Source: a virus
Direction: 5' to 3' (one strand)
IMG/VR virus record: IMGVR_UViG_3300031513_000005
Coordinates: 1 to 27,933 of that record
Length of the DNA stretch: 27,933 nt
Below are positions 15,591-23,595 of the stretch, piece by piece. The notes under the pieces were generated by a model. It ran no database searches and had not been told where the DNA came from. It saw only the letters and a program-made list of their open reading frames with translations. Position 1 is the stretch's first letter. Each line of letters opens with the position of its first letter. The translations under genes were made by a program, and so were the position numbers.

Positions 15591-16039
15591 TATTCGTTTC
15601 CCTCATTGCCGATTGTGTCAAAAATCTTTTTGAGCAACAACGCCGCTGCTGCATACGGCTCGTTGAGAATGTCCTCACCGTAGGCTTTGATAAGCAGCGT
15701 CGCGGCGACCGGTGGGAACGCGATCTTCCGTTCGCTGGCGTCGAGAAACTCGTGGTACTCGCCCAACGTAATCTCGCCGACTGCGGGCGTCAGCCCCGCT
15801 ACGCGCGACCGCACCGCCTCGTCCGGCTCGAAAATCTGCGGCAGCACCCGCTCGTACACGCGCTTGAGCGCGCGTAGCGGGAAACGATCCGCCTGATCTC
15901 CAATCGCTTTCCGAACCAGCCGCGCCACCACCGGCGCGGTCAGTTCGTTGTTGAGTACAGACGCGGCTTCGCGGATTGTCAGCGCGCTGCGATCAACGCG
16001 AAGCGCTTCGATGTCGTAAATCTCTGCCGGTGTCGTCAT
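15590..16039 (-). CDS. Tail assembly chaperone (G-like)
   Basis: 149-residue mostly helical protein between the major tail protein and the tape measure, as for lambda gpG and its many analogues. These bind the tape measure and help the tail tube polymerise around it. The sequence is typical in length and composition (helix VARLVRKAIGD, strand GEITLGEYHEFLDAS, helix AAALLLKKIFDTI). The end of the gene carries a -1 slippery site, which supports the role strongly. ATG at 16039 follows AAAGGAGGA. Homology itself is not recognisable beyond this pattern. Confidence 0.75.
   Translation of the reverse strand: MTTPAEIYDIEALRVDRSALTIREAASVLNNELTAPVVARLVRKAIGDQADRFPLRALKRVYERVLPQIFEPDEAVRSRVAGLTPAVGEITLGEYHEFLDASERKIAFPPVAATLLIKAYGEDILNEPYAAAALLLKKIFDTIGNEGNE
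15596..15602 (-). promoter_or_regulatory. Programmed -1 ribosomal frameshift slippery site
   Basis: Minus-strand heptamer G GGA AAC, in the correct zero-frame phase (X XXY YYZ) for a -1 slip. It lies between the glutamate and final codons of the chaperone gene and is followed after three bases (GAA) by the TAG stop. Lambda G/GT uses the very similar GGGAAAG. The shifted frame continues as CGA ATA GTG into the frame 15384-15590. Confidence 0.8.
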
Positions 16040-16050
16040 ATTGTCCTCCT

Positions 16051-16566
16051 TTACGGCGCTGGATTGAGGTTGGTCGGGCTTGATCCAAGCGTGTACCGGC
16101 GCAGCGACGGTGTTCGCACCGTCACCATTGCGACGTAGGGTTCGGCGTCGCTTGGGTCAAGAGCGCTTAGTGTGACGTTGGTAATCACCCCCAAGCCAAA
16201 CGACGTTCCGCCGTCGTTGCTCGTTCCGTATGCCCGCGCCGAACCGACAAGACCGCGCGGTGACCAACGCACACCGAGGCGAGGCGAGGTGCTTTGGAAC
16301 TGATCAAAGATCGTATTCGCCGCAGAGTTCGCATCCTCGTTGTACAGAAACGTCAGCGTAATCTCGACCGGCTCCCGTTTGCCGATGGTGATCGTCGCGT
16401 AGTCGCTCGAACCGCCGACAAACGCTTCGCCGGAAGGTCGGTTCAGTTCAACGTCGTCAATTTTAACGTTCGCGTTTGAAACCGCCGTCCAGGCTGTGTT
16501 GTCGGTCGAAATCTCGACCGCGAAGTTCCCCGCGTAAAGCCCGGCAAGAACTCCAGAGTGCGCCAT
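16051..16566 (-). CDS. Major tail (tube) protein
   Basis: 171-residue beta-rich protein with features of siphovirus tail tube proteins. It opens with an N-terminal GNFAVEISTDNTAWTAVSNA, followed by VKIDDVELNRPSGEAFVG and a central strand pair with ITIGKREPVEITLTFLYNED. The segment after it (NTIFDQFQS...LGVRWSPRG) and the final MVTVRTPSLRRYTLG fit the single beta-sandwich fold. It lies between the tail terminator and the chaperone, the normal place, and is expected to be made in high amounts. ATG at 16566 follows AAGGAGGA. No C-terminal Ig-like domain is present. Confidence 0.8.
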   Translation of the reverse strand: MAHSGVLAGLYAGNFAVEISTDNTAWTAVSNANVKIDDVELNRPSGEAFVGGSSDYATITIGKREPVEITLTFLYNEDANSAANTIFDQFQSTSPRLGVRWSPRGLVGSARAYGTSNDGGTSFGLGVITNVTLSALDPSDAEPYVAMVTVRTPSLRRYTLGSSPTNLNPAP

Positions 16567-16584
16567 CTGCTATCCTCCTTCTCC

Positions 16585-17046
16585 TTACGGCGACGGCGCG
16601 CGCACCAGGTGGGCAAATCGCGTGGTCATCACAACGCCCTCATACGCCCGCTCGCCGTATCTGACAACATCCACTATCCCACTGACGTTGAGCAACTGCA
16701 CATCGCCGCGCGCAAGCCAAGCAAAGCGCAGCAGTTCAACGTACTGCTCAATGTAGGCAACCAGCGGCGTTGCCGTATCTGCAACCCCGCGTCCCATTCC
16801 GACATCGCGCACGAGTAGCAGATCGTCGATCTCCCACACCGCCCGCATCGAGCGCGTCGGAGTGTACACCCCGCCCTCGACCAGACGCAAACCGCCGAGC
16901 GCGGGGATGATCCTCACCGGCAGTTCCGCCGCGTCCGTCCAGTTCGGCTGTGTCGTCAAACGTTGGACGGGAACGGCGTTGCCGTCAAACTGCACCACCA
17001 ACCCCGCCAGCAACTCCACAATATCAACGAGCGTGCTAAACGACAT
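16585..17046 (-). CDS. Putative tail terminator / completion protein
   Basis: 153-residue protein between the head-tail connector and the major tail protein, the usual position of the tail terminator that caps the tube and joins it to the head. The N-terminal helix (FSTLVDIVELLAGLVVQFDG), central strands (ELPVRIIPALGGLRLVEGG) and C-terminal helix (PLVAYIEQYVELLRFAWL) with a final beta segment (YEGVVMTTRFAHLV) fit this alpha/beta family. Assigned by position, length and pattern. Its ATG overlaps the connector stop region by 11 bp. Confidence 0.55.
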   Translation of the reverse strand: MSFSTLVDIVELLAGLVVQFDGNAVPVQRLTTQPNWTDAAELPVRIIPALGGLRLVEGGVYTPTRSMRAVWEIDDLLLVRDVGMGRGVADTATPLVAYIEQYVELLRFAWLARGDVQLLNVSGIVDVVRYGERAYEGVVMTTRFAHLVRAPSP

Positions 17047-17611
17047 CGCGGTAACGCTCCAGTATCAGTCTCACGTCATCCGGCAGCGCCGACGGCAGCA
17101 GTACTAATCCGCCGTCGGCAACCGTCGGGCGGTCAGGGTCGTTCGCCGTTCCGCGCTGGCGGTACAACCACGCCGCGAGTCGGATCGTTGCGTGAACGAT
17201 GTCGTCTGGCGGGGCGATGCTGTACCTCCAGATCGCAGTGATTTCCGCCGTCTGCGTTCTGCCGCACCAGCGCTTATCGCGCCGCGCGAGGACGGTGTAC
17301 GGCGCGTCGGGCGGGTGTTTATCTATTTCCGTCAGCGGAATCGCCGCGCCGTCGCCGTCTTTCGCGCCGGTGAGGGCAGCAATATAGCAACCCGACGGCA
17401 GCAGCAGATAATCCCGCTTCATCACGCCGTCCCACAGCATCGCCTCGCGCCCGAACTCGCGCGCGGTCGAGGTCAGAGTTCCGGCGAACGCCTTGCGCGT
17501 CATCTGCTCGATAACTGCAGTTGCGCGCTCCAGCAAATCCGTCAGCAGCGCATCGTCTGCGGTCGATGTGATGCTGAGATAATCTTTCAACTGCGCCAGC
17601 GTCGCGTACAT
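17036..17611 (-). CDS. Head-tail connector, gp6-like
   Basis: 191-residue adaptor protein of the head-tail interface. The N-terminal 40 residues (ATLAQLKDYLSIT, then DDALLTDLLERATAVIEQMTRKAF) are the characteristic start of gp6-like connectors: a short LKDYL helix followed by a helix ending in a basic/aromatic turn. The later TAIWRYSIAPPDDIVHATIRLAAWLYRQR segment, and a LPDDVRLILERYRDVV C-terminus, also match. It is expected to form the ring that binds the portal. ATG at 17611 and the stop at 17036 overlap the next gene by 11 bp. Confidence 0.8.
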   Translation of the reverse strand: MYATLAQLKDYLSITSTADDALLTDLLERATAVIEQMTRKAFAGTLTSTAREFGREAMLWDGVMKRDYLLLPSGCYIAALTGAKDGDGAAIPLTEIDKHPPDAPYTVLARRDKRWCGRTQTAEITAIWRYSIAPPDDIVHATIRLAAWLYRQRGTANDPDRPTVADGGLVLLPSALPDDVRLILERYRDVV

Positions 17612-17619
17612 CGCTCATC

Positions 17620-18033
17620 TCACAGCACGCGCGTCCAGTTCGCCGGAAGCGACGCGGGAATATCGCGTCCGGGGAACGCCGAAATCTCAATCGAGATCGG
17701 TACAGTTGCGGTATCCGTTACTTCCACTTGTACAAACAGATATGCCGCGTGTGCCATTGCTGCGTATACCTCTGCGCCGGTCACGAAAATCTCGTAAGAC
17801 GAATCTGAAGCAAGCGACGTAATCGCCTTATCCGTCAACTGCGTTGCACCCGACGTTGAGTTTGTGGTATTGACGAACACCCGCAGCGCCGCCGTTCCCG
17901 TTACCGTTCCTGTGTGCGCAACAATGCGCACTGCCTGTGTGTTGGCGATGCTGATCACCGCCGTATCCGTATCTGCAGTGATGTTCGCGTTGAAGTAGCG
18001 CAGCAGCGGCTGGATGGTCTCCTGAACAAGCAT
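17620..18033 (-). CDS. Beta-rich structural protein, possible head decoration
   Basis: 137-residue protein of unknown family, rich in Thr, Ala and Val with alternating polar/hydrophobic strands (TDTAVISIANTQAVRIVAHT; GAEVYAAMAHAAYLFVQVEV). It lies between the major capsid gene and the connector, where decoration or head-fibre proteins often lie, so a capsid surface role is likely but inferred. ATG at 18033 follows GAGGAGGAG. Its upstream region (18034-18297) contains three 44-bp repeats rather than a promoter. Confidence 0.5.
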   Translation of the reverse strand: MLVQETIQPLLRYFNANITADTDTAVISIANTQAVRIVAHTGTVTGTAALRVFVNTTNSTSGATQLTDKAITSLASDSSYEIFVTGAEVYAAMAHAAYLFVQVEVTDTATVPISIEISAFPGRDIPASLPANWTRVL

Positions 18034-18057
18034 CGTATGCTCCTCCTCTAGTGCGCC

Positions 18058-18101
18058 GTCACAACACCTGCATCTCTTTTATTTATAGAGCGTGTTGTGA
18101 C
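18058..18101 (+). repeat. 44-bp inverted-ended repeat, copy A
   Basis: Perfect 10-bp inverted ends GTCACAACAC and GTGTTGTGAC around a 24-bp asymmetric core containing TCTTTTATTTATAGAG. One of three copies in the gap between the major capsid gene and the next gene (about 260 bp, no other content seen). Confidence 0.95.
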
Positions 18102-18140
18102 AGCGCCCGTTGTGTGTTCAACCGTTGATCCGTAACCGCC

Positions 18141-18184
18141 GACACAACACCGCATCTTCTTTTCTTTCTATGCAGTGTTGTGAC
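18141..18184 (+). repeat. 44-bp inverted-ended repeat, copy B
   Basis: Ends GACACAACAC (one mismatch to consensus) and GTGTTGTGAC; core contains TCTTCTTTTCTTTCTATG. Same orientation as A and C, separated from A by 39 bp. Confidence 0.95.
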
Positions 18185-18241
18185 AGCCCGCCTCACCCAA
18201 ACGTAGTACTCCCCACCGCCGGTGTCATCAGCAGTAGCAGC

Positions 18242-18285
18242 GTCACAACACAGCATCTTCTTTTAATTAAGAGATGTGTTGTGAC
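18242..18285 (+). repeat. 44-bp inverted-ended repeat, copy C
   Basis: Perfect 10-bp inverted ends; core contains TCTTCTTTTAATTAAGAG. It lies 13 bp beyond the major capsid stop. The left flank (18221-18241) reads TCATCAGCAGTAGCAGC, shared with copy D. Confidence 0.95.
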
Positions 18286-18297
18286 ACTGCGCTTGTA

Positions 18298-19455
18298 TTA
18301 CGATCCAGCCTCGATCTCGACGAACGGGCTTACCGTGTTGTTCCCCGCGCCGTCAGCCAAAATCAGCGGCGCGTTGACGAGCGGCGCGCCGTCAATCCGC
18401 ACCCCGAACAGCCAGACGGATTGACGCTTGAGGAACCTTACGTGCTCGCTGAACGCGACGCTGAACGATGCGCGTTCCACCATTGCGTAGTACGACAAAT
18501 CCGCCAGCACCAGCGATCCGGCGCTGGTCACCGTCGGCAGATGCTCGCTGTAGGCAATCGGAATACCCGCCAAAGTATCACCGTAGACGAGCGACTGCCC
18601 GTTGACGGTATAGAGCAGCGTCTCGCTGAGTCTCGTCGCCATCAAGCGCGAGCGCCAGAACGGATGGGCAATCCAGACGGCGGTTGCGCTGCCGGGCAAC
18701 AAGCGCTGGATCATTTGCAGAATAGTGTTCGTATCGTTTTCGACCTGCGTGCCGCCCGTCGCCCGCGTCACGCTGATCGCCGCCGGGTGCCCGACGATCC
18801 CGCGCGGCTGCCCGACGCCGGTTCCGCGCAGCATCACGCGCGCCTTCAACACCGCGTAGGCGCGCCCGAACAACGAAACGAGCGTATCCTCCAGCGCCTG
18901 CGGCGCGTCGGTGATGAGTTCCGTTGCTGCCGCAACGTAAGCGTCCGCCGAGTGCGGGCGGAAAATCCTTTGCTCAAACTTCGGCTCGCTCTCCTGAACA
19001 TCAGCACTCTGTTCACGCCAGATAAGCCGCACCCCGCCCACCAACGCGCTGCTCTCAACGTTCGGCGCTTGGTCTTGCTCCAGCACCGGGAGCGCCAGTT
19101 CTGCAGCGTTGGTGCGCAGTATCAGCGGACCGCGCCCGGCGGCGACCAACTGGTCGAACAACATCGGCGCGCCGACCGCGCGGATGCGCTCCTCAAACTG
19201 CGTCGGCACCAGAAACCCACCGCTTGCGCCGGTCGTTTCATCCAGCGCTTTCGTACTCTTGTACACCGCGCGCAGACGCTGAACGTCGCCGGTTGCAACG
19301 CACTTCAAGAAGTCGCCGAACGAACCCTCGCCTTCGGCGACGGGTGTTGTCACCACCCCAACGCTCTGCGCCTTCACCGCCGCCGCCACCTCGTCACGCA
19401 GCCGCGCGGCGATCTCGGCAGCGAGTTCCGACTGGTTCATTACGATTTCCGTCAT
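18298..19455 (-). CDS. Major capsid protein, HK97 fold
   Basis: 385-residue capsid subunit. An N-terminal helical scaffolding-like region (QSELAAEIAARLRDEVAAAV, about 8-27) precedes a FGDFLKCV segment and the typical start of the mature HK97 core (ALDETTGASGGFLVPTQFEE, about 69-88). Then come the E-loop/A-domain regions with RGTGVGQPRGI, TAVWIAHPFWRSRL, GIPIAYSEHLP and DLSYYAMVERASFSVAFSEH, and the C-terminal FGVRIDGAPL. It is one of the clearest assignments in the window. ATG at 19455 follows AAGGAGGAGAAGGAAG. It lies directly after the prohead protease, which cleaves the N-terminal region. Confidence 0.95.
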   Translation of the reverse strand: MTEIVMNQSELAAEIAARLRDEVAAAVKAQSVGVVTTPVAEGEGSFGDFLKCVATGDVQRLRAVYKSTKALDETTGASGGFLVPTQFEERIRAVGAPMLFDQLVAAGRGPLILRTNAAELALPVLEQDQAPNVESSALVGGVRLIWREQSADVQESEPKFEQRIFRPHSADAYVAAATELITDAPQALEDTLVSLFGRAYAVLKARVMLRGTGVGQPRGIVGHPAAISVTRATGGTQVENDTNTILQMIQRLLPGSATAVWIAHPFWRSRLMATRLSETLLYTVNGQSLVYGDTLAGIPIAYSEHLPTVTSAGSLVLADLSYYAMVERASFSVAFSEHVRFLKRQSVWLFGVRIDGAPLVNAPLILADGAGNNTVSPFVEIEAGS

Positions 19456-19473
19456 CTCTTCCTTCTCCTCCTT

Positions 19474-19953
19474 CTACTTGATGACTAACCGATAGACGTT
19501 TCGTAGCATTGTGCGCGGCTCTGCGGGCGTCGGCGTAATACTCGCGTCCAACCCCAGCAACCAGCGTTTGATGAATGTCGCTTTTCCGACCGCTTCACGC
19601 ATTACCAGATGCGCCGCAGTGCCGCTCGACCAGCCCAGTTCCGGCGCGATCTGGGCGAGGTAGCGATACTTTGCATCAAGCAGCCCGCGAATGATCACCC
19701 CCTCATCGGTGATCTCCAGCGCGCCGTAGCCGATCGGCTCTTCAACGAGAATCACCCCCGACGCGGTTTTGACGGGTTGCGCGTGGTTCAACCAAATCGG
19801 CGTTTCGCGTAGACGCCCGAAGTCGGTATCTCTCGTGAAAAACTCGTTTTCGAGATCGGTTGCGTCGGGGCTGCCGAACACCACCAGCAGTCCTTCAACG
19901 TCGCCGGTGTATGCCGCCTTCAGTGCCGCGCCGGGCGCGGTCTGCCACTCCAT
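19474..19953 (-). CDS. Prohead maturation protease (HK97 gp4/S78-like)
   Basis: 159-residue serine protease that trims the capsid protein during assembly. Visible features: a strand GLLVVFGSPDATDLENEFF, catalytic His57 in WLNHAQPV, catalytic Ser109 or Ser110 in GWSSGTAAH, and the family ending GLDASITPTPAEPRT. The length is short but within the usual range for a protease without a fused scaffold. ATG at 19953 is a few bases after the gp10-like gene stop at 19957. Order protease then capsid protein is the HK97 arrangement. Confidence 0.88.
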   Translation of the reverse strand: MEWQTAPGAALKAAYTGDVEGLLVVFGSPDATDLENEFFTRDTDFGRLRETPIWLNHAQPVKTASGVILVEEPIGYGALEITDEGVIIRGLLDAKYRYLAQIAPELGWSSGTAAHLVMREAVGKATFIKRWLLGLDASITPTPAEPRTMLRNVYRLVIK

Positions 19954-19956
19954 CTC

Positions 19957-20313
19957 TCACCTCCCCCTCTCCTTCAGCACCGCAAGCGCTTCCTTCAGCG
20001 CCGCCTCTGCCGCGTCCTTCAGCGACACCCAGCGTCCGCGATGGACGCGCGCTTGCGGCATTCCGTACACAAACCGCGCGTAGGATGCGGTGTTCTCGAC
20101 GATCCTCGACGTTTTCGACAGTTTCTTGATCCGCAACTTCTGCCGCAGATTCCCCGTTCGCCGATACCGCGATCCGGCGGGCGGGGGCGGGTAGACCTGC
20201 ATCACACCGTGCGCCGCTGCCGCGCCCGCGTCAAGCGCCGCCTCAATCTGCGCCGAACGCGGCAGCAGTTTGCGCAGTGCGTTGTCGAGATCGACAGAGA
20301 CGCTAACCCGCAT
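19957..20313 (-). CDS. HK97 gp10-like head-tail protein
   Basis: 118-residue protein matching the gp10-like pattern: helix DLDNALRKLLPR, then YPPPPAGSRYRRTGNLRQKL with the family's T-G-N/R-L-R turn, a strand IVENTASYARFVYG and a basic ARVHRGRWVSL segment. These proteins normally complete the head-tail joint and lie after the connector; here it lies between portal and protease. ATG at 20313 overlaps the portal-MuF stop by 11 bp, so it is co-translated with it. A role tied to the MuF protein is possible. Confidence 0.7.
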   Translation of the reverse strand: MRVSVSVDLDNALRKLLPRSAQIEAALDAGAAAAHGVMQVYPPPPAGSRYRRTGNLRQKLRIKKLSKTSRIVENTASYARFVYGMPQARVHRGRWVSLKDAAEAALKEALAVLKERGR

Positions 20314-22216
20314 TTACCCGCTCCAGTCTGACGCCGCACCGACAGCGCGGGTGTGCGGGCGGACCGGAACGCCCGCCCCACTCGTCTTCACGCTTGCCGT
20401 GAAGCGCGCCGCATATCGGGCAGACGCGCTCGTCGTTTGCGGTTTCCCAGATCATCACGTACTCCAGATTATGCTCTGCGCGCATCCCTTCACGATACGC
20501 CCGCACGCCCGCGGTCGCCGCCTCGGTCGCGGCGGTGATGGCGACGGTCTCGGCGCGCTTCGCTCCAACGACCGGCTCGATCATTGCAACGAGTTCGGCG
20601 CGGTCGGCGTTCGGCATCCGACGCCAAGCAGCAACCGCGCGGGCGATGTAGTCGCGCGTGTACGGGTAGAGTAACTCCTCAACTTGCCGCCGCGTCGCTT
20701 CCTCCGCCCAGTCCGCCAGCAGCGCATCAACGTTGACCGCAACGCCGACCTCAACGCGCATCTCGTCTGCGAACAGACGCGCAATCGTCTCGATATTGCG
20801 GCGCATCGCCGGATACAGCGCTTCGTTGAACATCTGCGCCGTAATCTCGTCTGCGCCGTCGAGCATTACCTGACGTAGTTGCAGAAACGCGCGCTTGAGG
20901 TCGCGGTACAGTTGCACCTCGTGCGGCATCAGTTCCGGTTCGGCTTCGTCTTTCTTCAGCGACTTCGCTTCAACGTCCGCCGGTTCCTCACCCGCCGCGC
21001 CGTTGACGCCCGCCAGCCGCAGCGCTGTTCTTACGTCGAGACCGGCAGCAACTGCTTCCCGCGCAATCGCCAACCGGTTACGCAGACGCAGTAGTTCTTG
21101 GTCTGCCGCGTCCTCAACGAACTGCGGGAGGTCAAGCCGCGCCCGGGCTTCGTTCAGCGTCAGAACGGGCTGCCCGGTGAGTCTCTGGATCGCTTCCGCT
21201 TTTTCCAGTTCCGAGTTTTGCACCGCGTCAATGCGCGCTTCGTTGCAGCGCAGCGTTTGGTTGTACGCCGTAAAGTGCGGTTGCAGCATCGCCGCAATTT
21301 CGCGTGCTCTGGTCAGTATTGTGAGAAGAACAAACGTTTGGTAGTCGCGCAGCGCGGTTGCGTAGTTGCTGGCGTTGCTGAAGACCAACGACATCGGAAC
21401 CTGGAACGCAGTCAACATCAACTCCGCCGCGCGCTGGAGCAGTTCCGGCTGAATAACGTCGGAAAGTTTGTCGCCCAGCGTCACCGTTTTGATCTCGCTC
21501 GACAGCGCGAGGTGCCGGAACGCATTGCGGATGCCGCTGACGAGTTGCCGCAACCACTGCTCGAACCGCGAGCGCTCCGCATCGGTGGGACGCTGGGCGA
21601 ACATCCACACCGTCGGACGCACCGCGCCACGCTCGAAATATGCGCTCTGGTACCGCTCCGCCGCAAGCAGTGTGCGGGCTTGCAGCAGCGCAGTCGTCAC
21701 CAGACCGACGCCGGGTTCAACCTCACTTCTTACCGACGGTTCCCATATGTGCAGTAGTTCTGTTTCCGGTTCAAGTCGAACTTCAACGTTGTTCACGCGG
21801 CGCGTAAACCCGACCAGCCCGCGCTTCGCGTCGGTGATCGGAATGATGGTGCGGGGGTGCAGACGACGCAACCCCAGCGGCGCTGCGGGATCGCGCAGGA
21901 GATACGCCGCGCCGTACAGACAAAGATCAATCTCAATCCCGCGAATGAGCGCCGCCAGTCGCTCGGCGTCGAATGCGACCAGCGTACCGCGCCGCGTCGT
22001 AATCTCCCACGGCAGCGACGCGAGGGCGTTGGCGCGCAGCGTCACCGCCGTGCGCACCACCGCGACGCGCTCATACGCCGTCTCTACGTCAACCGCGTCG
22101 CCGTCGCCGGTAAACACGCTTGTCCACGCGGTCGGAAGGAAATCCTCCAGATTGAGCGCCTTGATCTCGTAGCGCTCGCTCTGCGACAGCACCAGTTGTG
22201 CAACCGCTTTAGACAT
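20303..22216 (-). CDS. Portal protein fused to MuF-like C-terminal domain
   Basis: 637-residue fusion. The first about 390 residues are an HK97-type portal (AYERVAVVRTAVTLRANALASLPW; GLRRLHPRTIIPI; ELLHIWEPS; AFQVPMSLVFSNASNYATALRDYQTF), forming the dodecameric DNA channel. The remainder is helical and ends in a MuF/SPP1 gp7-type domain (DERVCPICGALHGK, then PPAHPRCRCGV) with a Cys-x2-Cys and His/CRC metal-binding pattern. Fusion of portal and MuF is known in some phages; usually they are separate genes. ATG at 22216, preceded by GAGGTG, is chosen over the open frame upstream and overlaps the terminase stop. Confidence 0.88.
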   Translation of the reverse strand: MSKAVAQLVLSQSERYEIKALNLEDFLPTAWTSVFTGDGDAVDVETAYERVAVVRTAVTLRANALASLPWEITTRRGTLVAFDAERLAALIRGIEIDLCLYGAAYLLRDPAAPLGLRRLHPRTIIPITDAKRGLVGFTRRVNNVEVRLEPETELLHIWEPSVRSEVEPGVGLVTTALLQARTLLAAERYQSAYFERGAVRPTVWMFAQRPTDAERSRFEQWLRQLVSGIRNAFRHLALSSEIKTVTLGDKLSDVIQPELLQRAAELMLTAFQVPMSLVFSNASNYATALRDYQTFVLLTILTRAREIAAMLQPHFTAYNQTLRCNEARIDAVQNSELEKAEAIQRLTGQPVLTLNEARARLDLPQFVEDAADQELLRLRNRLAIAREAVAAGLDVRTALRLAGVNGAAGEEPADVEAKSLKKDEAEPELMPHEVQLYRDLKRAFLQLRQVMLDGADEITAQMFNEALYPAMRRNIETIARLFADEMRVEVGVAVNVDALLADWAEEATRRQVEELLYPYTRDYIARAVAAWRRMPNADRAELVAMIEPVVGAKRAETVAITAATEAATAGVRAYREGMRAEHNLEYVMIWETANDERVCPICGALHGKREDEWGGRSGPPAHPRCRCGVRLERVNAG

Positions 22217-23420
22217 CAAACAACACCTCAGCGCCGCGCGCCGCGCCCCACACCGCCAGCGCCAGCGCAATTACGCCGTCATCGTGACATCCTTCCGGCG
22301 CGCTGTAGCGGGCGCGTCCGGACGCGGAAATATCGACGCTGTACATCTCTAACTCGTTGAGCAGCCACTCCAGCGAGGGCAGCACAATCGTTCGCTGCTC
22401 CAACGCGAGCGCGAGGGTGTCAATCAGCAGCGGTTTTGTCGCTGCGGTCGTCGTAAACGCCTGGACGGGAAGCCCGGAGCGCTGCAATTCTTCGATATTC
22501 GGCGCGCCGATGCTGTTCGCTTCTGCAAGCACCGCGCCTCCGCCGTTCCGCTTCCAGAATGCGACCAGCGCGCGGCGCTGCGCTGCGAAATCCACATCAA
22601 CCAGACGCTCAACGTCAACGACGCAGCGCGTCTGCGGATCGAGCGCGGCGAACACCGTTGCGTCCTCGTAGCGCCCCCAGTCAACGCCGATCACCGCTGC
22701 TTCGTTGCTGCGCTCGATTGTTCCGACGCACGCGCGGACGTTGCGGAACACCGCGCCGCCGTCATCGAGGAACTCGGCGTCCAACTCTTGGCGCGCGGCG
22801 CGTTCGGTCATTGCAGATCGCAGCAGCGCGATGTCGGCGGGATCGAGACGCGGGTTGTCGCTGGTCGAACGCCGGATCGTCACCCAGCGCGGGTCTTCGG
22901 TTGCCGTCTGGTAGATGCGCCAGAAATCCCCCTTCCCCTTCGGCGTTCCGGCGAGAACGGCGCGCCCGCGCCGATCCAGCAGCGCGGGGATAAGGTTCTC
23001 GCGCCAGAGTGTTTCGAGATTGCGCACTAACCCCGCCTCGTCCACCACAATCAGATCGTACCCGCGCGACCGACCGGCGTTCTCGTTATCGAGCGACCAA
23101 AACTCAACCCGCCCGCCGGTCGTTGTATCAATCCTACGCTCCGCTTTATACTCATCCGCAACCGGCGCGCGCAGTACGCGCCGCACTTTTTCCCACACCG
23201 GCAGCATCAGTTTGTACGTCGGGGCGAAATACCCGACGGTCTGGCGGTGCACCAGCGCGGCTTCGACCAGCATTCGCGCCAGCAGATGCGACTTCCCCCA
23301 CCGCCGCCCGGCGCGCAAGTGTACGAACCGCGCGCTTCTGGTCTGTTCCGCAACCGCGCGTTGATCGGCGTGCAATTGCGGCAATCGCACCTCATACCGT
23401 TTTGACGAACGCCGCCTCAT
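22209..23420 (-). CDS. terL: Terminase large subunit
   Basis: 403-residue DNA-packaging motor and nuclease. ATPase: Walker A RAGRRWGKS (36-44), Walker B LIVVDEAG (123-130), coupling motif LAGTPKGKGDFW (157-168). Nuclease: Asp247 in GVDWGRYEDA, Glu300 in LAEANSIG, and Asp380-Asp381 in GCHDDGVIALALA. The protein is compact compared with the usual 450-600 residues, but no motif is missing. ATG at 23420 is preferred to the TTG at 23423; the start overlaps the upstream small gene by 29 bp, which fits a small-subunit/large-subunit pair. Confidence 0.95.
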   Translation of the reverse strand: MRRRSSKRYEVRLPQLHADQRAVAEQTRSARFVHLRAGRRWGKSHLLARMLVEAALVHRQTVGYFAPTYKLMLPVWEKVRRVLRAPVADEYKAERRIDTTTGGRVEFWSLDNENAGRSRGYDLIVVDEAGLVRNLETLWRENLIPALLDRRGRAVLAGTPKGKGDFWRIYQTATEDPRWVTIRRSTSDNPRLDPADIALLRSAMTERAARQELDAEFLDDGGAVFRNVRACVGTIERSNEAAVIGVDWGRYEDATVFAALDPQTRCVVDVERLVDVDFAAQRRALVAFWKRNGGGAVLAEANSIGAPNIEELQRSGLPVQAFTTTAATKPLLIDTLALALEQRTIVLPSLEWLLNELEMYSVDISASGRARYSAPEGCHDDGVIALALAVWGAARGAEVLFDV

Positions 23421-23595
23421 CAACGATCACCAGCACGTTCTGATCGGCGTTCGGATGTTCCTCGAACTGCGACAGAAACAACCGCGCCGCAGCGACGCGC
23501 GCGCTTGCCGGCTCGTTGTCGTTGACAACGATCATAAACAGCGCACGCAACACCGCAGCGCGGGCTTCGTCTGTCAGCAGTTCGTCTACGGTCAT
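23392..23595 (-). CDS. Putative small terminase subunit (very short)
   Basis: 67-residue protein immediately before the large terminase and overlapping it, the usual place of the DNA-recognising small subunit. The helical segment EARAAVLRALFMIVVNDNEPASARVAAARLFLSQF (about 10-44) resembles the central helices of terminase small subunits, but no N-terminal helix-turn-helix is visible and the protein is far shorter than the usual 120-180 residues. It may be a truncated or minimal form. Its ATG overlaps the stop of the upstream membrane-protein gene (ATGA). Confidence 0.45.
   Translation of the reverse strand: MTVDELLTDEARAAVLRALFMIVVNDNEPASARVAAARLFLSQFEEHPNADQNVLVIVDEAAFVKTV

Noticed and set aside
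18058-18285. CRISPR array
   Set aside because: Three similar repeats are present, but the spacers are unequal (39 and 57 bp), the same repeat occurs singly elsewhere in the genome in both orientations, and no cas1/cas2 genes are near. The Cas4-like protein belongs to the replication operon.
18274-19488. Plus-strand open frame of 404 codons
   Set aside because: Antisense to the clear HK97 major capsid gene; composition (Arg/His/Gln-rich) is that of a shadow frame.
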